6,455 nucleotides of DNA from Bacteroidota bacterium (GCA_003973505.1 QNXT01000321.1:1-6455); one strand, 5' to 3'. Shown: positions 1 to 6,444, counted from the first letter of the stretch. Notes: generated by a model not told the origin, from the sequence alone. Program-made: numbers and translations.

Positions 1-10
1 AGCAAAATAA

Positions 11-1465
11 TTAAGACGACTTTTTCTCTCTAATGAGCCAAAGTCCAATAAATGTTAATAAACCATTAACAATCAGTAATTCAAAGCCAAATTGATAGCC
101 ATTAAACCAATCAACCGAATTCACTTTTAGAAGGTACGATAGCACGGGCGCAACAATTACAACTACGGGGATAAGTGAATCCTTGACTTTGATCTTTGTA
201 AACATTCCCAAAGAAAAGAGGCCAAGCAAAGGACCATAGGTTAAGCCTGCAATAGAAAACAATTCGTTGATTACAGAATCTTTATTAAAGCTTCCAAAAA
301 TCACAATTACCAATAATAAGACAAAGGACATCCCAACATGAATAAACTTCCGCATCCGTATTTTCTTTGCCTCACTCCAATCCGTTCGTTTTTCCATATT
401 GAACAAATCCACACTCACCGATGTAGTTAAGGCTGTAAGTGCACTATCGGCACTAGAATAAGCTGCCGCAATCAATCCAACTATAAAAACGATGCCTGCC
501 ACTAATCCCATGTGCTCAAAAGCCAACATTGGGAATAAATGATCGGGTTTTTCTGGAATTGCCACACCCAAATAAGCTGCAAATAAAAACAATGAAGCTC
601 CTAAGAAAAGGAATACTAAATTAATGGGAACGAGTGAAATACTCATCCATGAAACATTCTTTTGCGCCTCTCCAATATTTCTACACGTAAGGTTCTTCTG
701 CATCATATCCTGATCCAAACCCGTCATTACAATGGTAATAAACATGCCACTAAAAAACTGTTTTAGGAAGTGCCTTTTTTCATGCCAATCGGATACAATC
801 ATATTCGAATACTCACTATCGGCCACCTGTTGAATAAGCGCTCCCAAACTTAAATCCATTTTAGTAGTAATAAAATAGATGGAAACACCAACCGATGCCA
901 GCATAAAAGTCGTTTGCAAGGTGTCGGTCCAGACGATGGTTTTGATTCCCGCTTTCATAGTATATAACTGAATCAGCATCATAAAAAGAAAAACGGTTAA
1001 TGCGAAAGGCACATGATAATGATCGAGCACAAAATACTGCAACACATTCACCACAATAAACATACGAAATGATGCCCCAATTATGCGTGAAAGTAGAAAA
1101 TATATAGCACCACTTTTATAAGCGTAAAACCCAAATCGTGTTTCCAAATAGGAATAAATGGAAGTCAGGTTCATGCGGTAATACATGGGTAAAAGCAGTT
1201 TTACAATTACAGCATAACCAACTAAATAACCCAGCACCATAATCATATACGAAAAATGGGAATTTCCAACTGAACCGGGAATGGAAATAAAAGTAACGCC
1301 CGAAAGAGAAGCACCAATCATTCCATAGGCCACAAGGTACCAAGGCGAACTACGATTGCCACGAAAAAAACTATCGTTATTGGATTTACGCGAAGTGAAA
1401 TGACTTACTGCAAAAAGCAGTAGGGAATAAATCACGTAAGTGGCAATAATATATTCTGGTTTCAT
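11..1465 (-). CDS. Sodium:solute symporter (SSS family, TC 2.A.21)
   Basis: This is an inner-membrane secondary transporter that would use the sodium gradient to import a small solute; the substrate cannot be told from sequence. With the start used here it is 484 aa. I count about 13 hydrophobic segments, near residues 5-24, 41-64, 71-94, 118-147, 155-170, 180-199, 236-252, 273-300, 320-343, 374-393, 401-423, 429-446 and 461-478, which fits the 13-helix LeuT-like SSS fold. Recognisable family motifs are GASLSGVTFISIPG (51-64, the helix lining the sodium and substrate sites), GLDQDMMQKNLTCRN (249-263), and AAAYSSADSAL (333-343), whose paired serines match the sodium-site serines of SSS proteins. 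The frame stays open to 1663, but that would overlap recR by 65 bases and add 66 residues with no SSS homology that I recognise. MKPEYIIATY at 1465 is a typical N-terminus for this family and has a promoter-like box just upstream. The gene diverges from recR. Family call is firm; substrate is unknown. Confidence 0.93.
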   Translation of the reverse strand: MKPEYIIATYVIYSLLLFAVSHFTSRKSNNDSFFRGNRSSPWYLVAYGMIGASLSGVTFISIPGSVGNSHFSYMIMVLGYLVGYAVIVKLLLPMYYRMNLTSIYSYLETRFGFYAYKSGAIYFLLSRIIGASFRMFIVVNVLQYFVLDHYHVPFALTVFLFMMLIQLYTMKAGIKTIVWTDTLQTTFMLASVGVSIYFITTKMDLSLGALIQQVADSEYSNMIVSDWHEKRHFLKQFFSGMFITIVMTGLDQDMMQKNLTCRNIGEAQKNVSWMSISLVPINLVFLFLGASLFLFAAYLGVAIPEKPDHLFPMLAFEHMGLVAGIVFIVGLIAAAYSSADSALTALTTSVSVDLFNMEKRTDWSEAKKIRMRKFIHVGMSFVLLLVIVIFGSFNKDSVINELFSIAGLTYGPLLGLFSLGMFTKIKVKDSLIPVVVIVAPVLSYLLKVNSVDWFNGYQFGFELLIVNGLLTFIGLWLIREKKSS

Positions 1466-1485
1466 GGACTTTAATTTGTGAAGTG

Positions 1486-1493
1486 CAAATATA
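1486..1493 (-). promoter_or_regulatory. Putative -7 promoter element of the symporter gene
   Basis: The minus strand reads TATATTTG, an exact match to the Bacteroidota -7 consensus TAnnTTTG, 20 nt before the chosen ATG at 1465. No well-spaced TTTG/TTG -33 element is visible: the nearest TTTG, at 1505-1508, leaves a spacer of only 11 nt. The position supports the 1465 start, because transcription starting here could not produce the longer version of the protein. Confidence 0.45.
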
Positions 1494-1565
1494 GTGGAAT
1501 AGAACAAAGATGAAACAGATTGTTTTTTACTTTGCATTTTACTCCATGCATAAGCATCAAACCCA

Positions 1566-1573
1566 TATCTTTG
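1566..1573 (+). promoter_or_regulatory. Putative -7 promoter element of recR
   Basis: TATCTTTG matches the Bacteroidota -7 consensus TAnnTTTG exactly and lies 25 nt before the recR ATG at 1599. A -33 TTTG at normal spacing is not seen; TTTG at 1531-1534 is 31 nt away, which is too far. Together with the box at 1486-1493 it makes the 133-nt gap a divergent promoter region. Confidence 0.45.
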
Positions 1574-1598
1574 TGCTCGAATATAAAAACACAAATTA

Positions 1599-2219
1599 AT
1601 GAATAACGTTTCATCTAAACTTTTAGACAGTGCGGTAACTGAACTATCTAAGCTACCTGGCATTGGTAAAAAGTCGGCTTTACGATTAGCAATTCATCTA
1701 TTGCGCCGCGATGCTATAGATGTGGAACTATTGGGTAATTCATTAATCAAAATGCGAAATGAGACGCAGTTTTGCAAACGCTGTCATAATATTTCTGATG
1801 GGGAATTATGTGAAGTTTGTAGAAGTCCAAAACGAGAACATTCAACGATTTGTGTTGTGGAAAATATCAATGATGTAATTGCCATTGAAAACACAGGACA
1901 ATATCAAGGCGTATATCATGTATTGGGAGGAATTATTGCCCCAATGGAAGGTATTGGTCCCGCCGATTTACATATCGAATCCTTATTCCAACGCATTAAA
2001 GATGAAGATATAAAAGAAGTAATTATGGCTCTACCAACCACTGTAGAAGGAGATACAACCAACTTCTACATCTACCGCAATCTTTCAAAATCATTAAATA
2101 AAATTACCACCATTTCACGAGGAGTGAGTATTGGAAATGAATTGGAATACACGGATGAGATTACTTTAGGTCGATCCATATTGAACCGCCTTCCTTATGA
2201 AGATTATATGAATAAATAG
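1599..2219 (+). CDS. recR: Recombination mediator protein RecR
   Basis: RecR works with RecO and RecF to load RecA on single-stranded DNA at gaps coated by single-strand binding protein; the protein forms a ring or clamp around DNA in the cytoplasm. The 206-aa length is close to that of other RecR proteins (about 200 aa). Domains in order: a helix-hairpin-helix with [13 protein letters not shown] (19-31); a zinc finger with CxxC at C59/C62 and C71/C74; a Toprim domain from about residue 83, starting at ICVVEN (84-89, acidic E88) and including [16 protein letters not shown] (106-121); then [13 protein letters not shown] (146-158) and the C-terminal [16 protein letters not shown] (175-190), the RecR Walker-B-like segment. 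All expected residues are present. [13 protein letters not shown] is a normal RecR N-terminus, supporting the ATG at 1599. It diverges from the symporter gene; the next gene is 190 nt downstream and appears to have its own promoter. I see no clear intrinsic terminator after it. Confidence 0.98.
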   Translation: MNNVSSKLLDSAVTELSKLPGIGKKSALRLAIHLLRRDAIDVELLGNSLIKMRNETQFCKRCHNISDGELCEVCRSPKREHSTICVVENINDVIAIENTGQYQGVYHVLGGIIAPMEGIGPADLHIESLFQRIKDEDIKEVIMALPTTVEGDTTNFYIYRNLSKSLNKITTISRGVSIGNELEYTDEITLGRSILNRLPYEDYMNK

Positions 2220-2339
2220 CGATTTTTCTTATATGGTCTAAATTATATCGTTAGCTCATTATCATAAAGTAATCATTTTATTGTTATTCACATAACACTC
2301 ATGGTCAGTTATTGATATAAAAACAAACAGCACAAATAA

Positions 2340-2351
2340 TGATTTAAATCA
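2340..2351. promoter_or_regulatory. FNR-type palindromic operator upstream of the Crp/Fnr gene
   Basis: TGATTTAAATCA is a perfect 12-bp palindrome. It equals the core TGAT-N4-ATCA of the Fnr consensus (TTGAT-N4-ATCAA); only the outermost base on each side differs (A and C). It is centred at 2345.5, 64 nt before the regulator's ATG at 2410. Its centre lies about 40 bases upstream of the start expected from the -7-like box at 2374-2381, the class II activator position. The downstream protein's recognition helix keeps the Glu and Arg (E193, R197) that in Crp/Fnr proteins read TGA half-sites. Autoregulation is an inference. Confidence 0.5.
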
Positions 2352-2373
2352 CAAAAGCGATTGTTTTTTTTTC

Positions 2374-2381
2374 TATTTTTA
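2374..2381 (+). promoter_or_regulatory. Putative -7 element of the Crp/Fnr-family gene
   Basis: TATTTTTA matches seven of eight positions of TAnnTTTG and lies 28 nt before the ATG. There is no TTG at normal -33 spacing; the expected -33 region runs just downstream of the palindrome at 2340-2351. That would suit a promoter that depends on an activator. AT-rich sequence makes chance matches likely. Confidence 0.3.
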
Positions 2382-2409
2382 CAACCTTAGAAACGACTTT
2401 ATAAATGAT

Positions 2410-3102
2410 ATGGAAGGAATAAACAATGTTAATCATTGCGAAGAAATAGATGAAACATCTTCATGTTTTAACTCACTAAGTGAAGAAGAGATAGCATTAA
2501 TAGATCGTAATAAAACCGACATTAAGTACAGTAAAGGGGAAACCATTGTCAAGCAAGGTACTCGTGCTACAAGCATACTTTATTTGAAAGAAGGGCTTGT
2601 AAAATTAAGCATGAATACGGGTGAGAATAATCTTATTCTCAATATAAAATCCATGAATCACTTTATTGCGACTGAAAATTTATATGCAGTAGAGTTTCAC
2701 CCATACTCTGTAACAGCTCTTCAAGATTCGGTTGTGTGCTTTTTAGACATTGAAGACGTAAAGCACGTAATGAAACTTAATAATGTATTTGCCTCAGATA
2801 TTTATCGAGTGATTAATGCCAATGTGGTACTAACTTACGACCGACTTTTTTCTTTAACTCAAAAGCAACTACATGGTCGATTTGCAGATATTCTTCTTTG
2901 TTTATCAGCAAAAATATTTAAAGCTAAGAAATTCGACCTACCACTTTCACGTCGTGATTTAGCTGCACTTACAGGAATGGCTCCTGAAAGTGTAATTCGA
3001 ATTATCAAAGACTTCAAAAACGATAAACTCATTGCTACACAAGGAAAAAGCATCGAGATATTAAATATGCCCATGCTGAAAAAAATTAGTGCTGTAGGAT
3101 AA
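2410..3102 (+). CDS. Crp/Fnr-family transcriptional regulator
   Basis: A 230-aa cytoplasmic DNA-binding regulator of normal length for the family. An effector domain of the cyclic-nucleotide-binding fold covers about residues 22-125 (GETIVKQGTRATSILYLKEG at 43-62 is typical), followed by a long dimer helix, then a winged helix-turn-helix at about 150-220 with LSRRDLAALTGMAPESVIRI (179-198). E193 and R197 occupy the base-reading positions of the recognition helix, as in Fnr and Crp. The cAMP pocket signature (GE followed by RSA) is missing: the equivalent stretch reads FIATENLYAVEFHPYSVTAL (85-104), so cAMP sensing is unlikely. Cysteines are C10, C19, C110 and C164. An N-terminal cluster plus a mid-domain Cys recalls iron-sulfur Fnr proteins, but only two N-terminal cysteines are present rather than the three of classical Fnr. 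Likely roles are response to oxygen, nitric oxide or redox state; the signal is not proven. It is preceded by an FNR-like palindrome and followed by a strong terminator, so it is probably monocistronic. Confidence 0.93.
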   Translation: MEGINNVNHCEEIDETSSCFNSLSEEEIALIDRNKTDIKYSKGETIVKQGTRATSILYLKEGLVKLSMNTGENNLILNIKSMNHFIATENLYAVEFHPYSVTALQDSVVCFLDIEDVKHVMKLNNVFASDIYRVINANVVLTYDRLFSLTQKQLHGRFADILLCLSAKIFKAKKFDLPLSRRDLAALTGMAPESVIRIIKDFKNDKLIATQGKSIEILNMPMLKKISAVG

Positions 3103-3122
3103 GCATTATAAATAAAGACCAT

Positions 3123-3165
3123 AAAAAAGAGCGAATTTCTTAATTGAAATTCGCTCTTTTTTTTT
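3123..3165. terminator. Strong intrinsic terminator, probably bidirectional
   Basis: A perfect 17-bp stem pairs 3123-3139 with 3146-3162 around a 6-nt loop (TTAATT). The core arms are GAGCGAATTTC and GAAATTCGCTC. A T-run (3157-3165) follows on the plus strand, and the A-run 3123-3128 gives a T-run on the minus strand. It lies 20 nt after the Crp/Fnr stop codon and 16 nt after the end of the converging floA gene, so it can end transcription from both sides. Confidence 0.93.
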
Positions 3166-3181
3166 ATGGAAGCCTCTAGGC

Positions 3182-4204
3182 CTATTTATTTTTCTTAGGC
3201 GTATTCTCTGGTCCGCCAATAGATTCACGCATACGAGTATCCGCTTGTATATTCTTGAATTTATAATAATCCATCACACCCAAGTTTCCATTACGGAATG
3301 CATCAGCAAGAGCTTTAGGCACCTCCGCTTCTGCTTCGATTACTTTAGCACGAGCCTCTTGAGCTTTCGCTTTCATCTCTTGCTCAACTGCCACCGCCAT
3401 AGCACGACGTTCCTCGGCACGCGCTTGAGCGATATTTTTATCCGCTTCAGCTTGGTCCATTTGAAGCACCGCACCAATATTTTTTCCAATATCAATATCC
3501 GCAATATCGATGGAAAGAATTTCAAAGGCTGTTCCTGAGTCCAAACCTTTTTCCAATACGGTTTTTGAAATCGTATCCGGATTTTCTAATACCGCTTTAT
3601 GACTAGATGATGAACCGATAGATGAAACTACACCTTCGCCTACACGAGCTAAAATAGTTTCCTCTCCTGCCCCTCCAACAAGTTGATTGATATTAGCACG
3701 AACCGTAACACGGGCTTTGGCAATCAACTGAATACCATCAATGGCAACAGCCGTTACGGGAGGCGTATCAATCACCTTTGGATTTACCGACATTTGCACA
3801 GCTTCCAACACATCACGTCCTGCCAAGTCAATTGCTGTAGCTGTTTTGAAATCCAATTCAATATTAGCCTTATCGGCAGAAATCAAAGCATTTACAACCG
3901 ATTGTACACTACCTCCTGCTAAGAAGTGTGCTTCCAAATCGTCACGACCGATATCAAGACCTGCCTTCTTTGAAGTAATCATCGCATTGACAATGGTTGA
4001 AGGTGGCACTTTTCGAAAGCGCATAAATACCAATTGCAATAAGGAGATACGTACTCCGGAAACTATGGCTTGAAACCAAAGTCCAACCGGCACAAAATAA
4101 AAGAATAGAAGTAGCAACACAATGGATGCTATTGCAAAAACAATAAATCCTCCAATGGATTGAGGTGCTTGCAAAAGAATAGATAATAGGTTTAATGTCA
4201 TCAT
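3182..4204 (-). CDS. floA: Flotillin-like protein FloA (UPF0365/YqfA family)
   Basis: FloA is a bacterial flotillin-like scaffold that inserts in the inner membrane from the cytoplasmic side, forms multimeric assemblies and is linked to functional membrane microdomains. At 340 aa it is close to the 331 aa of B. subtilis FloA (YqfA). An N-terminal hydrophobic segment (about 18-47, with [20 protein letters not shown] at 21-40) is followed by the FloA domain: [21 protein letters not shown] (52-72), [18 protein letters not shown] (81-98), [20 protein letters not shown] (150-169) and [16 protein letters not shown] (176-191). Residues 252-298 are rich in Ala, Glu, Lys and Arg ([20 protein letters not shown]), the coiled-coil, EA-rich region used by flotillins to oligomerise. 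Two ATG codons stand in tandem (4204 and 4201); the first is annotated, but either could be used. nfeD lies 10 nt upstream on the same strand, the classical pairing for this family, and the two should be co-transcribed. The gene ends just before the terminator at 3123-3165. Confidence 0.96.
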   Translation of the reverse strand: MMTLNLLSILLQAPQSIGGFIVFAIASIVLLLLFFYFVPVGLWFQAIVSGVRISLLQLVFMRFRKVPPSTIVNAMITSKKAGLDIGRDDLEAHFLAGGSVQSVVNALISADKANIELDFKTATAIDLAGRDVLEAVQMSVNPKVIDTPPVTAVAIDGIQLIAKARVTVRANINQLVGGAGEETILARVGEGVVSSIGSSSSHKAVLENPDTISKTVLEKGLDSGTAFEILSIDIADIDIGKNIGAVLQMDQAEADKNIAQARAEERRAMAVAVEQEMKAKAQEARAKVIEAEAEVPKALADAFRNGNLGVMDYYKFKNIQADTRMRESIGGPENTPKKNK

Positions 4205-4214
4205 AATTAATTAT

Positions 4215-4679
4215 TTAGTTTTTATTTTTTACAATTATTTTATTTTTTTCAATCTTTATAATCTCAACCTCTTTACCTTCATCGGTAAAATTATCAAAAG
4301 AGGTAACTTCAACATATTTGGCATCAAAACGAGCTGTACCCATTGGGTTTAATCGTGAGGTAGCCACGCCAACATCACCAACCTTAAGACCATCTCTATC
4401 AACATTCTTCACATTCGAATCGATAACCTTATCAAGTTGTATCTTTTTCCATGTATTCGAGCGTATGGCCATAAATAGCGAAACCGTAAGTAAAACTAAT
4501 GTAAGAGCTAAGGTGATATGCCCACCCGTTGTTTCTCCTACTGAATAAGGGAGGTAAATGCCATATAAAAGCACAACAGCTCCAATAATTCCTAATACTC
4601 CGCCTGGTACAAAAAGCACTTCAGCCAGAATAAATAAGAAGGCAATAAATATAATTCCTATAACAAGAATCCAAAACAT
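4215..4679 (-). CDS. NfeD-family membrane protein (short form)
   Basis: NfeD proteins are small membrane proteins encoded next to flotillin/stomatin-type genes and thought to work with them. This one is 154 aa, the short form without the ClpP-like serine protease domain of long NfeD proteins. Three hydrophobic segments are visible (about 2-24, 25-44 and 53-73), with FILAEVLFVPGGVLGIIGAV (16-35) being typical of the family. A soluble C-terminal domain follows from about residue 98; VGDVGVATSRLNPMGTARFD (100-119) and VEVTSFDNFTDEGKEVEIIK (123-142) match the NfeD OB-fold. It is the first gene of an nfeD-floA operon, with 10 nt between them, and diverges from the potassium channel gene. I infer that it supports assembly or localisation of FloA; the precise molecular role of the family is poorly defined. 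Confidence 0.93.
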   Translation of the reverse strand: MFWILVIGIIFIAFLFILAEVLFVPGGVLGIIGAVVLLYGIYLPYSVGETTGGHITLALTLVLLTVSLFMAIRSNTWKKIQLDKVIDSNVKNVDRDGLKVGDVGVATSRLNPMGTARFDAKYVEVTSFDNFTDEGKEVEIIKIEKNKIIVKNKN

Positions 4680-4705
4680 AGTTTATTTATTTGTTTTATT
4701 GTGCA

Positions 4706-4713
4706 TAAAAGTA
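4706..4713 (-). promoter_or_regulatory. Putative -7 element of the nfeD-floA operon
   Basis: The minus strand reads TACTTTTA, seven of eight matches to TAnnTTTG, 26 nt before the nfeD ATG. No -33 TTG lies at the usual distance. This is a weak call in very AT-rich sequence; its main support is that the distance to the start codon agrees with the other boxes in the window. Confidence 0.25.
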
Positions 4714-4784
4714 TGAAAAATTAACATACATACTTGATAATTCAATGACGAAAAAAAAATAAAATAATCACTAAGCTTTTTTCT

Positions 4785-4792
4785 TAATTTTA
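4785..4792 (+). promoter_or_regulatory. Putative -7 element of the channel-thioesterase operon
   Basis: TAATTTTA matches seven of eight positions of TAnnTTTG and lies 23 nt before the channel ATG at 4816. No convincing -33 element is present. It shares the 136-nt divergent region 4680-4815 with the nfeD-floA promoter. Confidence 0.25.
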
Positions 4793-4815
4793 CTACATAA
4801 AACAAACGGAAATAT

Positions 4816-5838
4816 ATGGAGAATAAATATGGTGCAATAGCAAGATACGCAAAGCTTAGATATGCTTTCATTATGATGTTTTCCATCTGGATAATTGGCA
4901 CTATTGGCTATATGATTATCGAAGCAGCAAATTTCCTCGACGCTGCTTTTATGACTGTAATTACCGTATCCACAGTAGGTTTTAACGATGTATTGATATT
5001 AAGCGAAGAAGGCAAAATATTCACTATGATACTCATTGCTATCAGTTGGGTAACTTTTGCCTATGGCATTTCGGTTATTACATCACACTTTGTAGAAGGC
5101 GAAATGGGCGTTCTACTTCACATTTATAGAAACAAAAAACAACTCAATAAGATGAAAGATCACGTAATAATTGTGGGTTATGGCCGTAATGGTCATCAAG
5201 CAGCACAAGAGCTCCTAAGCAGCGGTATTCCTTTTATCGTTTTAGAACAAAAGCACGACTTAATTCTTCAAAGCGTAAAAAAAGAAATCCCATTTCTTGA
5301 AGGTGATGCCACCGAAGATGATGTACTTATAGAAGCGGGAATAGAACGAGCCCGATCAATCATCCTTACACTTCCGCTCGATGCCGACAACCTATTTATC
5401 ACTATTTCGGCACGATCATTAAACCCAAACATTCAAATTATTACACGGGCCACGAATGCATCTACACAGAAAAAACTTTTGATTGCGGGTGCCAACAGAG
5501 TTGTGATGCCCGAGTATGTTGGAGGTATTCATATGGCAGCCCTGGTAAATTCAGAAGATGTGGTCAGTTTCTTAGATAAAATTTCGTTTCGAGGGGATGC
5601 CGAAACTACTTTGGTGGAAATTGTATGTAGTAACTTACCCGATGAATTACGAAATCATAGTATTTTTGAATTGGGCATTCGCCAAAAAACAGGGGCAAAT
5701 ATTGTGGGATTTAAAACGCCCGAAGGCGAATTTATTATCAACCCCACACCCGATACCGTGATGATTCCTAATACAAAACTTTTTGTTTTAGGAACTCCCG
5801 AGCAAATACGAAAAATGAAAGATCTTATTAGCATATAA
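4816..5838 (+). CDS. Potassium channel with RCK (TrkA-N/TrkA-C) domain
   Basis: A two-helix, ligand-gated potassium channel of the MthK type, 340 aa, in the inner membrane. TM1 spans about 16-37, the pore helix 43-51, the selectivity filter STVGFNDV 52-59, and TM2 about 66-90. A cytoplasmic RCK_N Rossmann domain follows: HVIIVGYGRNGHQAAQELL (116-134) carries the GxGxxG nucleotide-binding loop (G121, G123, G126), E144 sits at the end of the second beta strand, and GDATEDDVLIEAGIERARS (163-181) is a standard TrkA-N block. A TrkA-C-like domain occupies about 256-340. Such RCK rings bind NAD(H), nucleotides or calcium to gate the pore. The filter is unusual: canonical TVGYGD appears as TVGFND, with Asn replacing the last Gly, so conductance or selectivity could differ. 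The ATG at 4816 places a short amphipathic N-terminus before TM1. The gene is followed after 4 nt by a thioesterase gene, with which it should be co-transcribed. Confidence 0.94.
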   Translation: MENKYGAIARYAKLRYAFIMMFSIWIIGTIGYMIIEAANFLDAAFMTVITVSTVGFNDVLILSEEGKIFTMILIAISWVTFAYGISVITSHFVEGEMGVLLHIYRNKKQLNKMKDHVIIVGYGRNGHQAAQELLSSGIPFIVLEQKHDLILQSVKKEIPFLEGDATEDDVLIEAGIERARSIILTLPLDADNLFITISARSLNPNIQIITRATNASTQKKLLIAGANRVVMPEYVGGIHMAALVNSEDVVSFLDKISFRGDAETTLVEIVCSNLPDELRNHSIFELGIRQKTGANIVGFKTPEGEFIINPTPDTVMIPNTKLFVLGTPEQIRKMKDLISI

Positions 5839-5842
5839 AAGA

Positions 5843-6313
5843 ATGAAAAAACTCAAAAAACCTTTCGAAGGACATCCCGATTACAAATGTTTTGGATGTA
5901 GTCCGGCAAATCCCATTGGACTGAATTTACAGTTCTACGAAGAAGGTGATTATGTGAAAATCGACTGGGAACCACGTGAAGAATTTCAAGGCTTTGTAAA
6001 TGTGCTACATGGTGGAATACAAGCCACAATAATGGATGAAATTGCCGCCTGGTGCGTAAATGTAAAAGTAAAAACAGCCGGAGTAACCAAAAGCTTCAAT
6101 ATGCAATACCATAAACCGGCTTTTGTAAATAAAGGCAATCTGCTATTTCAAGCCCAATTGCTCCGTATGGAAAAGAATATAGCCGTTATCAAAACTGAGC
6201 TTTTTAATAAAGAGGGCGAACTTTGCTCCGAAGGAGAGTTTCATTATTTCACCTATCCTGAGGCAATTGCTAAACGGAAGTTGATGTATCCTGGCGTGGA
6301 GGCGTTTTATTAA
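5843..6313 (+). CDS. PaaI-family hotdog-fold thioesterase
   Basis: A cytoplasmic acyl-CoA thioesterase of the PaaI/4HBT hotdog superfamily, which hydrolyses acyl-CoA to free acid and CoA; the natural acyl group is unknown. At 156 aa it has the usual size. The N-terminal motif CFGCSPANPIGLNLQF (16-31) is common in this subfamily. The core signature is HGGIQATIMDEIAAW (56-70), where H56-G57-G58 precede the hotdog helix and D65 or E66 is the expected catalytic acid. Then come NMQYHKPAF (86-94) and the later strands ending in EFHYFTYP (132-139). The enzyme probably acts as a dimer or tetramer, as is usual for the fold. The start codon lies 4 nt after the channel stop codon, implying co-transcription and possibly translational coupling; no functional link between the two is evident to me. 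Downstream, a long hairpin with a T-run probably ends the transcript. Confidence 0.93.
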   Translation: MKKLKKPFEGHPDYKCFGCSPANPIGLNLQFYEEGDYVKIDWEPREEFQGFVNVLHGGIQATIMDEIAAWCVNVKVKTAGVTKSFNMQYHKPAFVNKGNLLFQAQLLRMEKNIAVIKTELFNKEGELCSEGEFHYFTYPEAIAKRKLMYPGVEAFY

Positions 6314-6341
6314 CCTGAGTTCGACGTAAGATTTCACTCAC

Positions 6342-6444
6342 AGAAAGTCAATAGCAGACCAGATTTGCTGCTAAATATCACGAAGGAATAGCGGGCTATT
6401 TCGAGTGGTATTTAGTGCGAAGATGGTTTGCTATTGACTTTTTT
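6342..6444 (+). repeat. Long imperfect inverted repeat: structured RNA or terminator, possibly MITE-like
   Basis: Two arms of about 50 nt fold into one hairpin. By hand, 6342-6361 pairs continuously with 6424-6443 (20 bp). Next come tandem G·A mismatches (6362-6363 against 6422-6423), 5 bp (6364-6368 with 6417-6421), a bulged T6369, 12 bp (6370-6381 with 6405-6416), a small internal loop, and 7 bp (6385-6391 with 6396-6402), closed by the loop CGGG (6392-6395). That is 44 pairs in total. Six are G·T positions, all of which are wobble pairs in a plus-strand RNA and would be A·C mismatches in a minus-strand RNA. The T-run 6439-6444 closes the structure, so it can act as the terminator of the upstream operon, 28 nt after the stop codon. 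It is much longer than a typical terminator, so a small RNA or a non-autonomous mobile repeat is also possible. Confidence 0.8.

Noticed and set aside
1116..1343. Minus-strand 75-codon frame inside the symporter gene
   Set aside because: A second frame of the same strand within a well-supported gene; no independent evidence.
2217..2253. Possible terminator after recR (TAGCGAT pairing with ATCGTTA)
   Set aside because: Only a 7-bp weak stem including one wobble, a 23-nt loop and no T-run after it; not convincing.
2351..2364. Second inverted repeat ACAA-N6-TTGT next to the FNR-like palindrome
   Set aside because: Only 4-bp half-sites in AT-rich DNA, and the sequence does not contain the TGA half-site that the regulator should read.
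2859..3122. Minus-strand 87-codon frame under the Crp/Fnr gene
   Set aside because: Antisense to the conserved helix-turn-helix region; no supporting features.
3741..4073. Plus-strand open frame of 110 codons antisense to floA
   Set aside because: It lies wholly inside floA, which has clear family motifs in the other strand; the translated protein shows no recognisable domain and is a shadow frame. The same holds for the frames at 3245-3538 and 3683-3922.
4318..4548. Plus-strand frame of 76 codons antisense to nfeD
   Set aside because: Entirely within nfeD, no domain features, no promoter or start context.
4683..4901. Minus-strand 72-codon frame across the divergent promoter region and the start of the channel gene
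   Set aside because: Overlaps the conserved N-terminus of the channel and most of the intergenic region; the hydrophobic composition comes from AT-rich sequence and the reverse of TM1 codons.
6143..6337. Minus-strand 64-codon frame at the end of the thioesterase gene
   Set aside because: Antisense to the conserved C-terminal part of the thioesterase; no motif.
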